Positions 46,180 through 59,781 of a DNA stretch of 64,000 nt are shown here, piece by piece (within the stretch, counting starts at the first letter, position 1; each line of letters opens with the position of its first letter). The stretch spans positions 24,726,602 through 24,790,601 of the forward strand of contig OZ020514.1 in NCBI GenBank assembly GCA_963971425.1, given 5' to 3'. This DNA is from Bryoerythrophyllum caledonicum. Lineage: Eukaryota > Streptophyta > Bryopsida > Pottiales > Pottiaceae. The notes beneath the pieces were generated by a model. The model searched no databases. It worked only from the letters and a program-made list of their open reading frames with translations, and was not told the DNA's origin. The position numbers and the translations under genes are program-made.

Positions 46180-46659
46180 GAGTGGAAGACGTCATTATCG
46201 ACGACAATCTGGCTTCACCGAAACTTCAACGACATTCAGTAAGTGGAAGAAATTAGAGACTTACCTGGTACCTTTGTATGCGGTCACCGGAGTGCGATTT
46301 TCGTGGACTCGTTGTAGGGCTCTGATTTTTCCTTCAGGCACATGTTGCATGGAGCATGCTCCAAGAAGTTACGCTAGCGCAGAGAACATCTTCACGACCT
46401 TTTGGTGCAAATACCATCTTTCGGCGCAGAGACCATCTTCACCACCGCCGCACACAGTCTACACCCAAGTAATGACGTTACGGCGGCCATGCAACTGTGC
46501 AAAGTTAGAGCGTCGTCCACATTCAAGTCCTGGATACCAGGTAGTTCAACTAAACATTCACTGCCATTCGACTTACAGCGTTTCTGCATTTGAGGAAGGC
46601 ATGTGTTGCGATCTAAGCTGCCCACTCATTTCCCGTGTTTTAGTATATTACATGCCGTA

Positions 46660-49600
46660 GGGTATGGAAAATATACCATATATACAGCGAAATATATCAA
46701 GAAACGCAGACCCCGGAAAACTTGATTTGACCCAAATATATGGATAAAAAACTTTTTTGTAGGAAAAAATTATGCTTGAAGATGGATTACTGTACGATGT
46801 ATCTGATTCGATCAGAAATCAAAGCAGGAAACAACAGTGATCCCTATTTTATGAGCCTTGAAAAAATAGCATGTTTTTTAGCAATAAAAGTGAAAATAAC
46901 TTGCCGATCTGGAATTTCCAATCAAAATATATGAAAACATTGTGGCGTGGATGTGTCATAGAAGATTCAAAGTATTTTACTTCCTAAAACTCTCAAAATC
47001 AGTATATTTGTTGGATTTTATATACCTGTGACAAGTATGTACATCTGAAAGATATACCTAGATTGGCCAAACCGTTAGTCAAAACTGAACTCGCCTATGG
47101 TTTCCACCCTTTTATTCAAGTTACCTTCTACATTCCATCAGTAGAATTCAAAGGTTGGTCCCACATTTCCACTTTTGGGCAGTAGAAGGTTTGTGACTAT
47201 TTCCAAAGCCATTTGTGACACTATTTATATACCACCTTAGTGGACTTTCACCCTTAGATAGCACATAATCCTATTACATCTGATTCTCCGTCAACTGCTA
47301 AAGATATCTTTCTTTGATGGCATACATGTAGCATAAGCGTATTCACCCTTAAAGAGTTCAATCAAGTTGGTGGCCAACAACTCTTAATACCGAGTTTGAA
47401 CCTCAACTTTCTCTAAAAGACTGAGTTTGAACAATTGTGAAAAGATATGGTGGTCGTTCTCCAAATGAATATGGATGGTTTGGCTTTGTAGCTCTCTAAA
47501 TTTAGGGAGCTAAAGGCAAAACATGTATGATACAATCATATGAACATTCATTCCTTTTGTGCCTCAGCACCAATATATGTGTCTCCAAATCCAATAGCCA
47601 ATCATCAAACTTTGTGGTCTCCCCCACCATTCTTGCAGTATTACTGCATGCTACCACGTCTAGTAATTGCTACTTGATAGTAAAGAGCGGATTCATGCTT
47701 CCAAACTTCTCATCTATAAGTTCTAGAAATAACCCCGCTCCATAATGATAGAATCGTAAATAAATGTCTGGACCATTCTTTCGTCCAAAATCCTTAACCA
47801 AAGCAGCAACAACACGTTGGGCTCAAGCTCTTCTTTTGCATGCTTCTTCAAATAAAAAGTAGCTCCAATTCTTTGATCTCTATGAGATGTAGCATTGTTG
47901 CCCCTTAACCGTCAAAGCATGTCTCTACCACACCTCGATGGTCACGTTAATGACTACAAACAACAAAGCAGAGGCCATAAATCCAAACTCGAGTGTTAAG
48001 TGTGAGCCCTAAAGTTGGCTCACATTTAGTTTTAAACCAAATTGTTAGAAAGTAGTGGTTATTGGCAATAAATAGTGAAAGGTCGATGTAGTTAGTGCTG
48101 GAGTTCTAAAAGTAATCATTGAATTACATTTCGATGAGAAATTGGATGCAGTAGGAAAGCTTAGCCTTGGAAGAAGCAAAAGCAACAATAGAAACAAAAT
48201 GTGGTGCAAGTGGGAGAAGCAAGAAAAGTTGGTAGTTGTGGTAGAGACTGGAGTTGAATAAGTCTAATAAGAAGTACAGAAATTAGGAGTTAATCTTTGA
48301 AATGGATAAATTATATTTGGGTAATTTTAGCACAAAAACCTTGTAGCAAGCCCTACTAGCCACCTCGAAAGAAAATAGAATTGTAATGTAGACCATGACT
48401 TAGAGGTGGGAGAAATGGGCATCTATGGGGACCATGGATATGATCATCCGTGCAAACATTGGTGAACTGCACTAATTTCACTGAATTAAGTTCCTAGATT
48501 TTTTGCGGTAAATTGTACCCAAGGTATAGATGTAATTCTGCATGATCTAATAGACTCGTAGAGACTCATTGGCCTTAAAGAGTGAAGGAGGAGTTTTAGA
48601 CACGAAAATTTATTAGTAGTAGAAATAGCATCGAGGTTCAGTAGAAAAAAATATAGCAAACGATTAGAAGTTGAAGAAAGGAAATTGTGGACGAGGAATT
48701 AAAGGAAGTAGTAGAGGAAGAGGAGGGATGAAAGAGAGAAAAAAAAGAAAAAAAAAAGAAAAAAAATGGAATGAAAGGAAAAGCTTGCTATGGCCAACCA
48801 TGGCTGGATTGTATATGGCTGTGGCATCTGGATAGAACTAGGGCATGGCTAGGAGATTGGGTATGAGTCATAGCGGGTCTTTACTTGGTTAGGTACCGGA
48901 TACTGGGAGTAGGAGTTTCTACTTTGACAAAGTATAGCATGGGAAAGGATACCAAGCCGAGTAGATTCTCAAATTAGGGTTTGAAGCTTGTGATCCTAGT
49001 AGGAGCAACGGCATGGAGGAAGTGACGATGGCTGCTTGCGACTATGGCAACACAATAAGCTAGTTTCGTGGCGAGGACCTTGCAATGCGAACAATTAGAG
49101 GCAAGGCTGACTAAGAAAGGATGGCTAGTTATGGCTACAGCATTGCTGCTAAATGAAGGCTTCACAAGATGGGAATTTAGGAGAGGTCCACTTGTAAGCA
49201 AGCGACGTGCATAATTCCTGAGTAGTTGCAAATACGTAGAGCACAAAGGATTAAACAAGATTGATACAAGGTGAGGAAGAGACAAGGAATTGAAAGGATT
49301 ATGCCTACCCAACGTGCACACAACGACAAAAGATGTGAGCTGGAATGATAAGGAAGGGGCGGCGTTGCACAGTTAGCACCGAGTGTAGAAGCATGAAGTG
49401 GCAAAAATAGCAGCGGCGGTGTGCACTAGGGGTTTGGCGCTCAAGATTGCTTAGGTTCACTCTCTGTGATTAGATTTGAGTGAGGAGCTCTAGGCGGAAG
49501 GGGTGCAAAATGACGTATTGTAAGAGAAGTGGTCGTGTATATAGGCACGGTATGAGGAGTGGGCATTGGAGCGATAATGATTGTTGATGTACATGAGCAA

Positions 49601-52376
49601 GGTATAAACTGTAAAATCCACATTCTCAAAACATCCATGATTCACTTTTATTCCAAGTTCATCCTCCTAAGATGGTCTAGCGACTAATGTTAAGTAGTTA
49701 TGCTCTAGTTATGCATTAAAAGATGTCTTCTTATTGAATTACCTATAGCTCCATACTTAGTTTAGTAACTTAAGTCTTTATTACACCACTCTTAGCATCA
49801 CACTCTTAAGACTTATTTTCTAAGGATCAAAATGCCTAGAAAGAGCCTTGCTCTCTGATAGCTGAGCATGTACTTGGTTAGAATCCTAGATCTAGCCATC
49901 TTTGGCTTATGGATTCTATCCATTATACCAACTACTTGATCCTCTATTAATCTTCTTAGAAATCACAAGTTTATCTCGTATAATAAACTCCATTTATCAT
50001 AAACATCCAACGCTTCATTTGCTCATGTCTTCATCACAATCGATAGTATCAAACAACACACAAGTTAAACCAAGTGATAATTGATTATATTTATGAATCT
50101 GACTTAAGTTTATCTTGCCAATTTATCTTTAACACTTTAATGTATGCAGTGTCCTACACTATTATGATTAAATACCTTAAGTTACATCTCACAAACTTAA
50201 GGTTTTTTTCATTTATACTTAAGCTTTTACTCAATGTAGGCTTAAGTCATTCCATTACATATGCATAAGATAACACTCTTAATAATGGCTTTATTCTTAA
50301 GTTTCCATACTAAGACTAAAATTCTTATCCATTACTGATGCATTCCTCTCCTTAACGCATTAAATCGCTTCATCACACCTTAATTTATAAGGTCGCATCA
50401 ATCCCATACATACTTATGATTAGTCTGTTAACACACACAAGGTTGCTCTGACCTAGTTAGAATCTTTCCCTAACTTCGTCAATGAAGATAAAAAAAATGT
50501 GATGCATTTCAACATAGTACTATTATTCACAACTAAATCCTAATGTATACAATTACATTTACAACACACAATTTCTAAATTATTCTATGAAGATCTAATA
50601 TTATTGCAATTATACATATGACTCAAGTCACACACAAGACTTTAAGACATGCAAATACAATAATAAATAAATATTAATATATAAATATTCTTACAACATT
50701 AAGAGTCATTAACTAGCTTTCTCTCCTAAAGCTAGGACTCAATTCAATCTTCCTTGTGATATGGCAATTGCAATGGCAACAAAGTAATTACTTATGCTAC
50801 CTATTTTCTAAAAAGTGCACCTCTTACCAAAAGGTTTTTTCCATTCCCTAACCTATAGGCTTCTTCTAGTCTGTGGAGTGTGTTTTTTATGGAAGAAGTA
50901 CAAGTGATCCGGCAGACGTGCTTGGAAAGAGTTTGGTTGTGAAGGTAGACGTGGTGCAACAAAAGAGCTCCCTATGGTGAGAATGGAGGGTTGTGGTGAA
51001 AGCAAGGCAGTGGCGTGTGAACAATGGTTGAGGAATTAAGGTATAGACAAGCTCGAAAAGTTTGCCGATATTTTGTATTGAGTGGTAGTAATGTCTTCAT
51101 TTGATAGTAGGCATACGAAAGGCCGACTTGAATGGCTTAGCTCCGTCGTCCTCTTGTTATTAAATAGAATACAATTGTTATTTTCAAATATTGCATCACC
51201 ATTGGAAGTGTATATTATGAATGTATATTACCATAGGTCTAAGTTGACGAGGTTGGATACGTTTGCAAGGTCCAGTAAATTGTAAGATTACCGTGGGGAA
51301 TGGTGAGAGGTAAAAAAGAAAAAGAAATAAAAAAATTCAATTTAGCTAATTCAATTTAAGTAATTGTTGAAGTGAAGGTAACTTAGGATAATGTGACATT
51401 TAAAGGCAAATGTTATTTTTGCGTCAATCTTTAAACTTAGAGTTAATTTCCACTAGGTTATTATCTCTTGGAATGGCTGCCACTAAATACCATCACGTTT
51501 TTGTACTATGTTAAAGACATAAAGCAAGATACCTTTCTTGGTATTCAAATTTTTTTGTCTTTAGGTAGAAAAGGTTCCATCGGTGGATCCTCTTATTGAT
51601 TGACATAGGTTCACGCACTACATCATCACGTCTATTAACTTTTTGAATTATTACTATAAATCATCGCCTTACTTTCTATGATTTATTCACCACCTTTGAT
51701 CCATTCAAAGAATCTCTCAAAGCACTTATACGCCAATTTTGCAAAACAAAGCATTTTTATGGTCCTTATTAATTTCGTATTATGATTTTTTGACTAAATA
51801 TCGACTTGGCCGATCTAGACATTAAAGAGTCTGTATTTATTTGAATATGACATCTATATGTACAAACAACTTGAAAGAATCTTACTTCAAAATTCCATAT
51901 ATTTCTTTATAAAAAATATAATCTTGTAATTCATATAGGGTTTCCATTCTTTTTGTAAAAATTATCATTTCCCTTGAATAACAAAAGGTGACTACCATAT
52001 CCAAGGGTCAGATCTAGTGAAAAAAATTCTAAAAATAGCTTCCAAAAAAAATGAAATTTCTTTTACAAAAGCATCATTTTTAACTGGGTGAAAAAAATAG
52101 ATTTTGAAGAACATTCTATTTTCAGAACTCTCTTGGACTTACATTTTTAGAAATAAATCATTATTTGGCACAAAAGTGTTGAATCCAACCTTAGAGTACG
52201 GTATATTCTTGGAGTAATTTGAAAATTTTCATTAAAGAAAATGATGAATAACTCCAAGTTATATCATGCTTTTTACATCACTATTGAATTGTGTATGTTT
52301 TACAGATTACTTTTTGCAACAAGGTCAAATTTGTTTTCAAGATTTTTGTTCTATAGATACAAGTGGCTTTTTCTTA
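46660..52376. other. Long gene-free stretch
   Basis: About 5.7 kb of AT-rich DNA with no recognisable coding sequence, RNA gene or regular repeat. An A/G-rich poly-purine run is at 48.70-48.78 kb. The longest frames are short, overlap on opposite strands and have no motif. Confidence 0.45.
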
Positions 52377-52531
52377 TCATACTACTAAAATCATAATCTA
52401 CGCAGTGAACCACGTAGCGATCGTCAACTGTGTAGTGTATCATGGTACCTTTTTTTTTAAATAGTTTGTAATACAGAAATTACATTAAAATGGTTGGACT
52501 AATGCGTTGCAAAGCAAGCGGCAATTGCTAG
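52377..52531 (+). mobile_element. Short Helitron-like element
   Basis: 155 bp with 5' A/TCATACTACTAAAATCATAATC, a 3' stem CGTTGC-AAA-GCAAGCG about ten bases before the end, and CTAG/T at the terminus. The ends match those of the element at 35973. It sits about 210 bp upstream of the TEDC1-like start codon and may affect that promoter. Confidence 0.65.
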
Positions 52532-52742
52532 TAAAATATGTAAAATGAAAGTACCGTGACTGTACAGTACAGTCTAAAGCGCGCATTACTCTGTCAAGAA
52601 ACTTCATCCGGACAATAACTGCCAAGATGCGATTCCAGATTTCGCCCGTTTCGAAATTTCATCAAGCATCATTACTTGAAATTTCAAAGACCCTGATCAT
52701 CCCAACTAATCTATTAGGACAGAGAAAGAGTGCCTCACGAAA

Positions 52743-54554
52743 ATGGATAGCAAGGAACAGAGTGGCGGAAAAGTACCTGTGAAAGAGAGCATCAAATACG
52801 TCTACAGTTTACTTACAGGTTTGGGAGTGATCGGAATTTCTACCGAGAATCTGAGGTTGGCCAAGTTCAACAGCATGGAGTCATCAAGATGTCTTCTTCT
52901 GTCTTTGCACAGTATTCTCTCTCTTGTCACTAAGAGCTGTGATCGGTCCCGGGGAAGTTCCACAACCAGCAATAACTCTTGGAGGGAACAACTCGAGCCC
53001 CAAACGATTCGGCCATCTTTAGACGATATTTGCGAGGCTTCACTGGATGCAGACACACCGGTACTGGAGGTTGTAAAATTCTTTTTGGCTTTGTGGAGAT
53101 ACCCGCCACACTCGCCATTATTCACTCTGCACTCTGGCACGCATGAAAGCAGGCATATCTTGCTTGCACTAGGCTGGGTACTCTCGCGTTGTAACTTGAT
53201 AGAGAGGGCTCTGGAGTGCAGGTTGCAGCCGCTGCTTGCTACGAGAAATGTGGCACCTTTGCCTCACAATTACCCTTTCGAAATGTCCCCTTGTCCTGAG
53301 GCACTGGCGAGGGCAAAGATAGACGAATGCATAGCGCTGGACTGTGTGCGGCGGATGTTGGCGGCGACTGATCGAGTGGAAGATAAGGTCCTACGCATGG
53401 AGATGCGAGCAGATCAAGTTCTGATGTTACATGGCCAGGTATGATCATCTCTAGGCCATCCATTTAAAACACGCGCTTGCCTTACGAAATGTGTACTGCT
53501 TGTAGGAGAATTGGGTGAACATCAATATTTGTTTTTAGGCATTTGGTCGTGAAGGTCGACGATCACAGCGGTGACGCAATCAACGAACTCATTATACGTG
53601 GGAGATTAAGTGAATGGACTAGGTAATTCAAAAGCAGGCAAGGTTATGGGGTATAACTGTAGTTCAGTACCTCCAATTCAAGAAAATCTCTCAGCATTTT
53701 GATCATCATTGCGGCGTCGCTAAATGGAAAACGTGTGTCAAAGGTGCGGGCATGCCTGAACGCGACTCAGGCACTTCAAAAGACGAAGCTGAAGAAAATG
53801 CACGAACTTCACCTGGCGCAACTGGTCGCCGGAGAGAAAGAAACACAAACTCTTTACCAATTGCACGTTTTGCAGTACAGAAAAAATTTGGACTTGCATA
53901 GTCACGCCATCGCAGCAGTGAGAGTAATTGAAGAAGAGACAAACAACTGCCTAAAGCACGAAGATCTGTTTTGGCAGTGGATGGAAAGCGTTGGAAATGA
54001 ACCGCTGGTAGTGCAAACGCAGTCGTCGTTAGAACGGACGTCTGCCATCAACGTCACAGGTTTCAACGAAACAGAACTTCTCCCCGCAGTAGAACACTGG
54101 AAATTGAAATCGGCACCCATTAAACCACGAGTGGAGGGTGATGTGTCCTCGCCTTGCATGTTCATTTCGCCAAACGATGCCGAAATAGGGCAACTTACAC
54201 TCTCACTGGGAAATAATTCGACACCGGTATATTCTGGTACTAGCGAAGGTTGTGCACCTTTCCAAATTGACAAAGACATAGCGAAATTCTTGTTGAGGCA
54301 GCCGAGATTTGTGTACGATCTTAAGAAGAGACCAGAAACAAGAAATGTCGAGGTCACTCGAAGAAATGAAGAGAATGATCACAGGGGCTTCACGTTTCAA
54401 ATTCATAGGTACTCCATCGGCACTAGTTTCAGGTCAAGTGGGTTTCTGGCTGTTTTATTGCAACTAATGAGTGCTTTTCACGGAATTCAGGGTCATGAAA
54501 GTAGATGAAATGGTGAAAGTCATTTTGACAAGAACCTTCTTAAAAAACAAGTGA
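52743..54554 (+). CDS. TEDC1: Tubulin epsilon and delta complex protein 1-like (TEDC1)
   Basis: In animals TEDC1 acts with TEDC2 and delta/epsilon-tubulin at centrioles to stabilise triplet microtubules. Exon 1 (52743-53438) has the family order: VKESIKYVYSLLTGLGV, then LRLAKFNSMESSRCLLLSLHSIL, then SRHILLALGWVLSRCNLIERAL. A later exon holds KHEDLFWQWMESVGNEP, the LFWxWM signature. Intron 1 starts at GTATGA (53439); in-phase acceptors are at 53662 or, less likely, 53743, and a small extra exon is possible. Intron 2 is 54409-54490 (GT-AG, phase 2) and leads to a final exon ending FLKNK at TGA 54552-54554, unless an overlapping GTGAGT donor at 54551 extends the gene. No lesion is seen. Codon use and density differ from the transposon genes. 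Retention fits a plant with motile sperm. Confidence 0.7.
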
Positions 54555-54559
54555 GTCTC

Positions 54560-57500
54560 TTGACATTGTCCTTTGCTTAATTATTGAGTGATTTTTAATA
54601 TGATCCAGGAATGTCAAGAAATTTGATTCAAACTTTTAACTTCTTCCATATTTACGATTGTGATAGTGATTATGGCAAGCAAACATAGAAGTAGAAAATG
54701 TGTAGATAAAAAAATCTTGTAGTGTTATATTAATGATCACACCACCATCATTTCCATTACCAAGAAAGGACAATTGGTAATCAACAAAATTTCATCTATA
54801 AAATCACATTAATTGATTTTGATGGAAGAATGTAAGTAAGTTCATGCAAAACATAACGGTAAAGCAAAGTGCTTTACTATTTGAAGAGAAGTCTTAAAGG
54901 TAGTTGCTAATGATACAAAATTTTATATTCTTCAATGTTGATATGATGTTGCTATGATGTTGTAGGCATGTCATTCTGGAGCTTTTAAAATCTACATTCA
55001 AAGATCAAATGTATGCTATCAAAGGTGTGTGTAAATCAGAAGGCAACAAATCTATTTTATAATAAATCTTGTAAAAATCTTTAATGGCATACTTTACCAA
55101 ATAATTGAATTCATCATTAAAAAAAAACCTTAGATATTCAAAAATGTTTCTTCATTATTACAATGAAGAAGTATATATGTTTTGGAAAATAAGGCAAGAT
55201 TTAAAAAGATAACAACTTGAATATGGCACCAACAAAAAGCGGGAATAATTTACATTTATATTTGATACAATGCCAAGAAAACATCTTAACTTTGATATAC
55301 TTATTTTTACCAATTAAATTAGCATATCATATTCAATTTACAAAGGAACATATATCAAAGAAAAATTGAATGGCTATGAAATGCATATTTCAATAAGACG
55401 TTCGTGATTAAAAGCCTATAAAACTAGGTGTTGCAATGGAAAATGATGGGAGTTTAGATACACTAGGTGAAATATCTATGTCCATATCTAGTTTAAACCA
55501 TATGTTTTTTAATTTGATTGTATTAAATGATTTTTAAAAATACACATTTAAAAATATTAAATAAAAAAATAAAAAAATATATTTATGTTATTTTTATAAT
55601 TCAAGAACATATTTAAGAATGTAAGACTAAGAAACATAAATGCAATTATGAAAATGTTGAGATAGATTTTTATGTAATGAAGCAAAAGTTTTATCTAAAT
55701 TCAAATAATAGTGGTTACTAATGCATATACAACCTCATTCACGAAAGTGCATTGTTGGCTCATTTTCAAAGATATGTCAAGCTCAATTTAATGGTGAATC
55801 AAAGACAAGCTTATACATAACTTTGGAAGTAGAAAAATGTAAGCTTGGATTTGAAATCTAATTTTCAAAGCTTTGAAGTAAAAACCAACAGTAGTTATTA
55901 TACAAGCATACGACAACAAAAAAAAACACTCCTTATCACAACCAAGAGGTTTGATGATAAAAAACGAGGACTAGTCCTTGATCTAAATGTAGACATGGGA
56001 GATGCACATAGAAGCCATAGTCAACCAATCCGCGATTGATGCATTGAAATGGTGTGCATGGATTTTGAAGAATTAAAATTTGATCATGCTAATGTTAATC
56101 ATTTTAGAATTTTCAAGTATCATCACCTACCTTAAATAAATTGATTTGCTTTAGTAGAGGAAAGAGTGGTGGGATTGCTAAACAAGTTGTACCTATGAAT
56201 AATTTCTGATGTCTATGTAATAAGAAACCTAAGAAGAGTTCTCAAGCTGAATTGATGAATTGTTGGAATGTACATTTAAACAAAGTGGATGCAACCTAAA
56301 TATAAGAGAATGAGTTTGTCAGAAGAAATTTTGGTATCTAAATTTTGCGATGGAGAGGATCCACATGTAGACATTGGCCACGATATAAAAATAATTATCA
56401 TTGCTATTGAGACGGGGGAGGTTGTAATAGCAAAGACTACCATTATGAAGGAAATTGACGAGGCAACTGAAATATTTTTGGAGATGGGATGAACTTCATA
56501 GGAATTGTAACCCAGAAAACCTAATGGGATTTACAATTCCCGAGGTTGAACAAGTTATATTGTTGGAAAAGGATTTGATTAGTCTAAATGGTTTAGTTAA
56601 GACCTATATTGGTTGGATGGAGGACAAAAGGGTTGGATGAAACTCTTGGTCGATCATCCGTATTTTCTCCAAGCTTTGTATGATGTGCTTAGCTTTGAAT
56701 GAAGTTGGAACGTCTTTTGCAATGATGGTTTATGTCTTTCCAATCTTTTACCATATGTTACACCTTGATTTAACTTGTTTTTGAGATCAATTCCGTGAAG
56801 ACAATGTAAAAGCTTTCAAGGTGAATTGAAGAAGCTTGTTACTTGAAGAAAATGCTTTTGGTGCTAATATTAGAGCACAGGAGTTATTGAAGAAACTCGA
56901 TTTTGTTTTTTTAACTTTGGAAGCATTGATAGTAATGTGTGGATGCTTTGCCTTGGCAAATTTCAATTTTTAAACCTTTGTAAGAGAAGGTGCTATATTG
57001 AAGTTGGAGGGTCTTGGAGGTCATAGAAGGTTGCTAAGAAGAACTTGGGAGAAGCTCTTGAGTACAATGATCTATGCCCAACTTGTTATGCTCGATATTT
57101 ATAAAGATTGCAAAAATATCTTGAACCTTAGTAAAACTACCAAAATCTCATATGTATTTGCCAAACCAGATTCTAGACTAATTTTTCTTGACTAGGTCTA
57201 AAATTTACCAAACCGATTTCTAGAGTACTTTTTTATATTACTCAATCAATTACTCTAGTAATTTTACAGTATTACTAGAATTGTTAGTAAAACTATTTTG
57301 AAATAAATGGATTGATTTCTTAGATAATTTGTAGTTTACATGGATGATTATTAAAATAACCTTGTAGTTCTTTTTTAAATCATGATCATAGTAGTTAGGA
57401 TTCATTTTCATTGATGGTATTTTGGGATTTGTTGTCAATTCTATACATTTGATACTTTATAATCTCATATCTCTACTTTGCAACTTGAACTAACCTATAG

Positions 57501-58780
57501 CCAAAACCTCTTAGGCAATTGAAAGGCATTACAATAATAGTGTAGAAGATTTAACATTTGTAGTTCTTTTATGGAGCAAACGCGCATTCTTAATTACAAT
57601 GCATTGAAAGGATGACAAACTTGATGATCAAGAAGGAAAGGAGCCGTCCCTACCATTCTGAAGGGTTAAAAGAATACCAAAGAGATTAGTGTGAGCTACA
57701 ATTTTGCTTCCCGTTTTTTTTGAAAAAAAACTGTAGAAAATTGTGTTGTTGGGTGGAAATTGTTTTTAGAGTTGGTTAGTTGGTGTTGTAGTTTGAAGAA
57801 TTAGTAGAATAGAGTAAGAAAGAGAAAAAAAGGTTGAGGGAAGAAAATAAAAAATAGGGGCAAAAGTGATAAAATTTAAAAGATTAGTATAATCAATTAG
57901 AAGGAAAGAAGAAGAAAATAGAAGACAAAAAAAGGAGGAACAAATAAATTAGCTTATTAAAGACGAGTGATTATACTAAGATTGGACGGACATGTGAATC
58001 TCCTAGCAAGCGCTACAGATCACCTCCAAGGAAATATGAGGAAAATTAAGAGGCGAGTTAAAATGCCCATCTATTGAGATCGACGCCATTGAAATTCATG
58101 CAAGCATTGGGGAGCTACAATCATTTCCGTGAAATAAAGTCGTAATGAAATGTACTCTCTCTATTCATGATGTTTTGTATGAGCTTTTCTTTTCTGGACT
58201 CTCCCAAGCCTTGTAGTTCATTGACATTTAGAAGCAAAAAAAATGGACACCAATTGATATCACCAGTTGGGCTTATATACCTCAAAATATTGGATATAGG
58301 GCACCAAAGGATAGTTGCAAAGTTTGAGTTGATGGACAAATGTATGGTCTGTCAAGAAAGAAGTGACGTTGTCAACGTTTGGCATTCTCTGCGGCAAATC
58401 AAGCTAGGAGGTCTGGGAGCGGGCCTCAGCCCAAAGGGTGCCTTGGAATTTGTTAGAGATTAGACTTGCTCGTTGTTAATATGCTATTGTAAATAGTTGA
58501 GGTAGATTTAGAAGGGAAAGTAAATGGGAGAAAATGGAGAGAGGTGATACGAACTTAAAGTAGTCCCATATATATTGACAAACCATGTTACCAATTGGTA
58601 CTATAAGTAAAGAACTTCGAAAGAAGGCCATATCTCACTCCAAGCATTGTTTGTATTATTTTATGTGTTTGATTTGCTTGATCAATCATTTCTATACTTC
58701 TTTTGAATCTCAATAGATTATAGGCCCACTCATGTGAGTTGCTCGTGTAGAGTTTTGGTGCAAATTGGTTAGGAAGAGAT
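54560..58780. other. AT-rich gene-free stretch
   Basis: No gene is recognised over about 4.2 kb. Short frames near 55845-56492 and 56998-57195 could be debris of a retroelement, but no motif can be read. Confidence 0.4.
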
Positions 58781-58789
58781 CTTGAGAGT

Positions 58790-59060
58790 CTTTGAGTGTT
58801 GTAGGTGCATAAGATCCAATTTGGGGCATTGGAGGTGTACAAGAGTTGAGTCAAGGTTGTTGGAGCATTAGAGCTGCATAAGGTTCAAATTGAAGCATTA
58901 AGTGCACCAGGTTCAATTTGAAGCATTGGAGGTGCTCAAGGTTCAATTTGAAGCATTCGAGGTGCATAAGTATTGATTCAAGGCCTTTGTAAGCATTGGA
59001 GGTGATTGAAGTCGAGCCAAGGAGTTTCTACAAGCATTGGAGGTGCACATTCAAGGATGT
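58790..59060. repeat. Irregular tandem repeat upstream of a gag remnant
   Basis: About seven copies of a variable 25-45 bp unit around GAAGCATTGGAGGTGCATAAG-GTTCAATTT, ending about 200 bp before the gag-like start. It probably represents the 5' leader of the retroelement below. Confidence 0.7.
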
Positions 59061-59260
59061 CGACTTTGTAAGTATTTACAATTATATTTTTGCACTTTTG
59101 GACTTCGCCCATATACATAGTACAAAATCCACACGGATAGCCCTAAAATTTGAGTGTTGTAGGTGCATAAGTGCACATTGGAGCCTAAAAAAGGCTCATT
59201 CGAGTGATTGAGGTGCACCATTGTACATTGGAAGTTAGAAGTTAGTGTTGGAGTGCAAAT

Positions 59261-59545
59261 ATGGCAACACATGATGGTGGGCGTGCTAGAGTCATTGACT
59301 AATTCAAAGGTGAGAATTTCAATCTTTGAAAGTTCAAGATGGAGATGGTGTTGGCATCCATGGACCTTTGGGAGATTGTGGATGACTTCGAGGAGCCTCC
59401 ATTTGAAGACGTTGATCCAAAGGCGAAGAAGGACTATAGTCCGCATGTAAAGAAGGCCATGTCCATCATTGGCCTCAACTTGGTGGACAACCAACTTGCC
59501 CACATATGTAAATCCGTTCCCACAAGGTTCCGGAAGTTAACATAA
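59261..59545 (+). pseudogene. Copia-type gag (UBN2-like) fragment
   Basis: Frame from ATG 59261 with two early stops. It encodes FKGENFNL-x-KFKMEMVLASMDLWEIVDDF, the N-terminal 'N-W-x-K-M...L.LW..V' pattern of Ty1/Copia gag polyproteins, with the family Trp replaced by a TGA stop. It then reads AKKAMSIIGLNLVD-type sequence and ends. No protease, integrase or reverse transcriptase follows, so this is a truncated remnant. Confidence 0.65.
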
Positions 59546-59781
59546 AAATCTGGCAAAAACAAAAAAAATTAGCACTCGCAAGTTAGAAAGATAGAATTAC
59601 ACAATAGAAAAGTAGAATCAACAAACAAGACATAAGGGGCAGACGAGTTCCTTAAATTTTTTAACAAAATGCTAAATCCGGAGGTCCGGATCCAACTGGA
59701 TCCGAAAAGACCGTCACGATCGGAACGCTCCGGAAGCATCCGGAACCATGAGCAATCCAGAATCCGGAAACGCCATCATAA

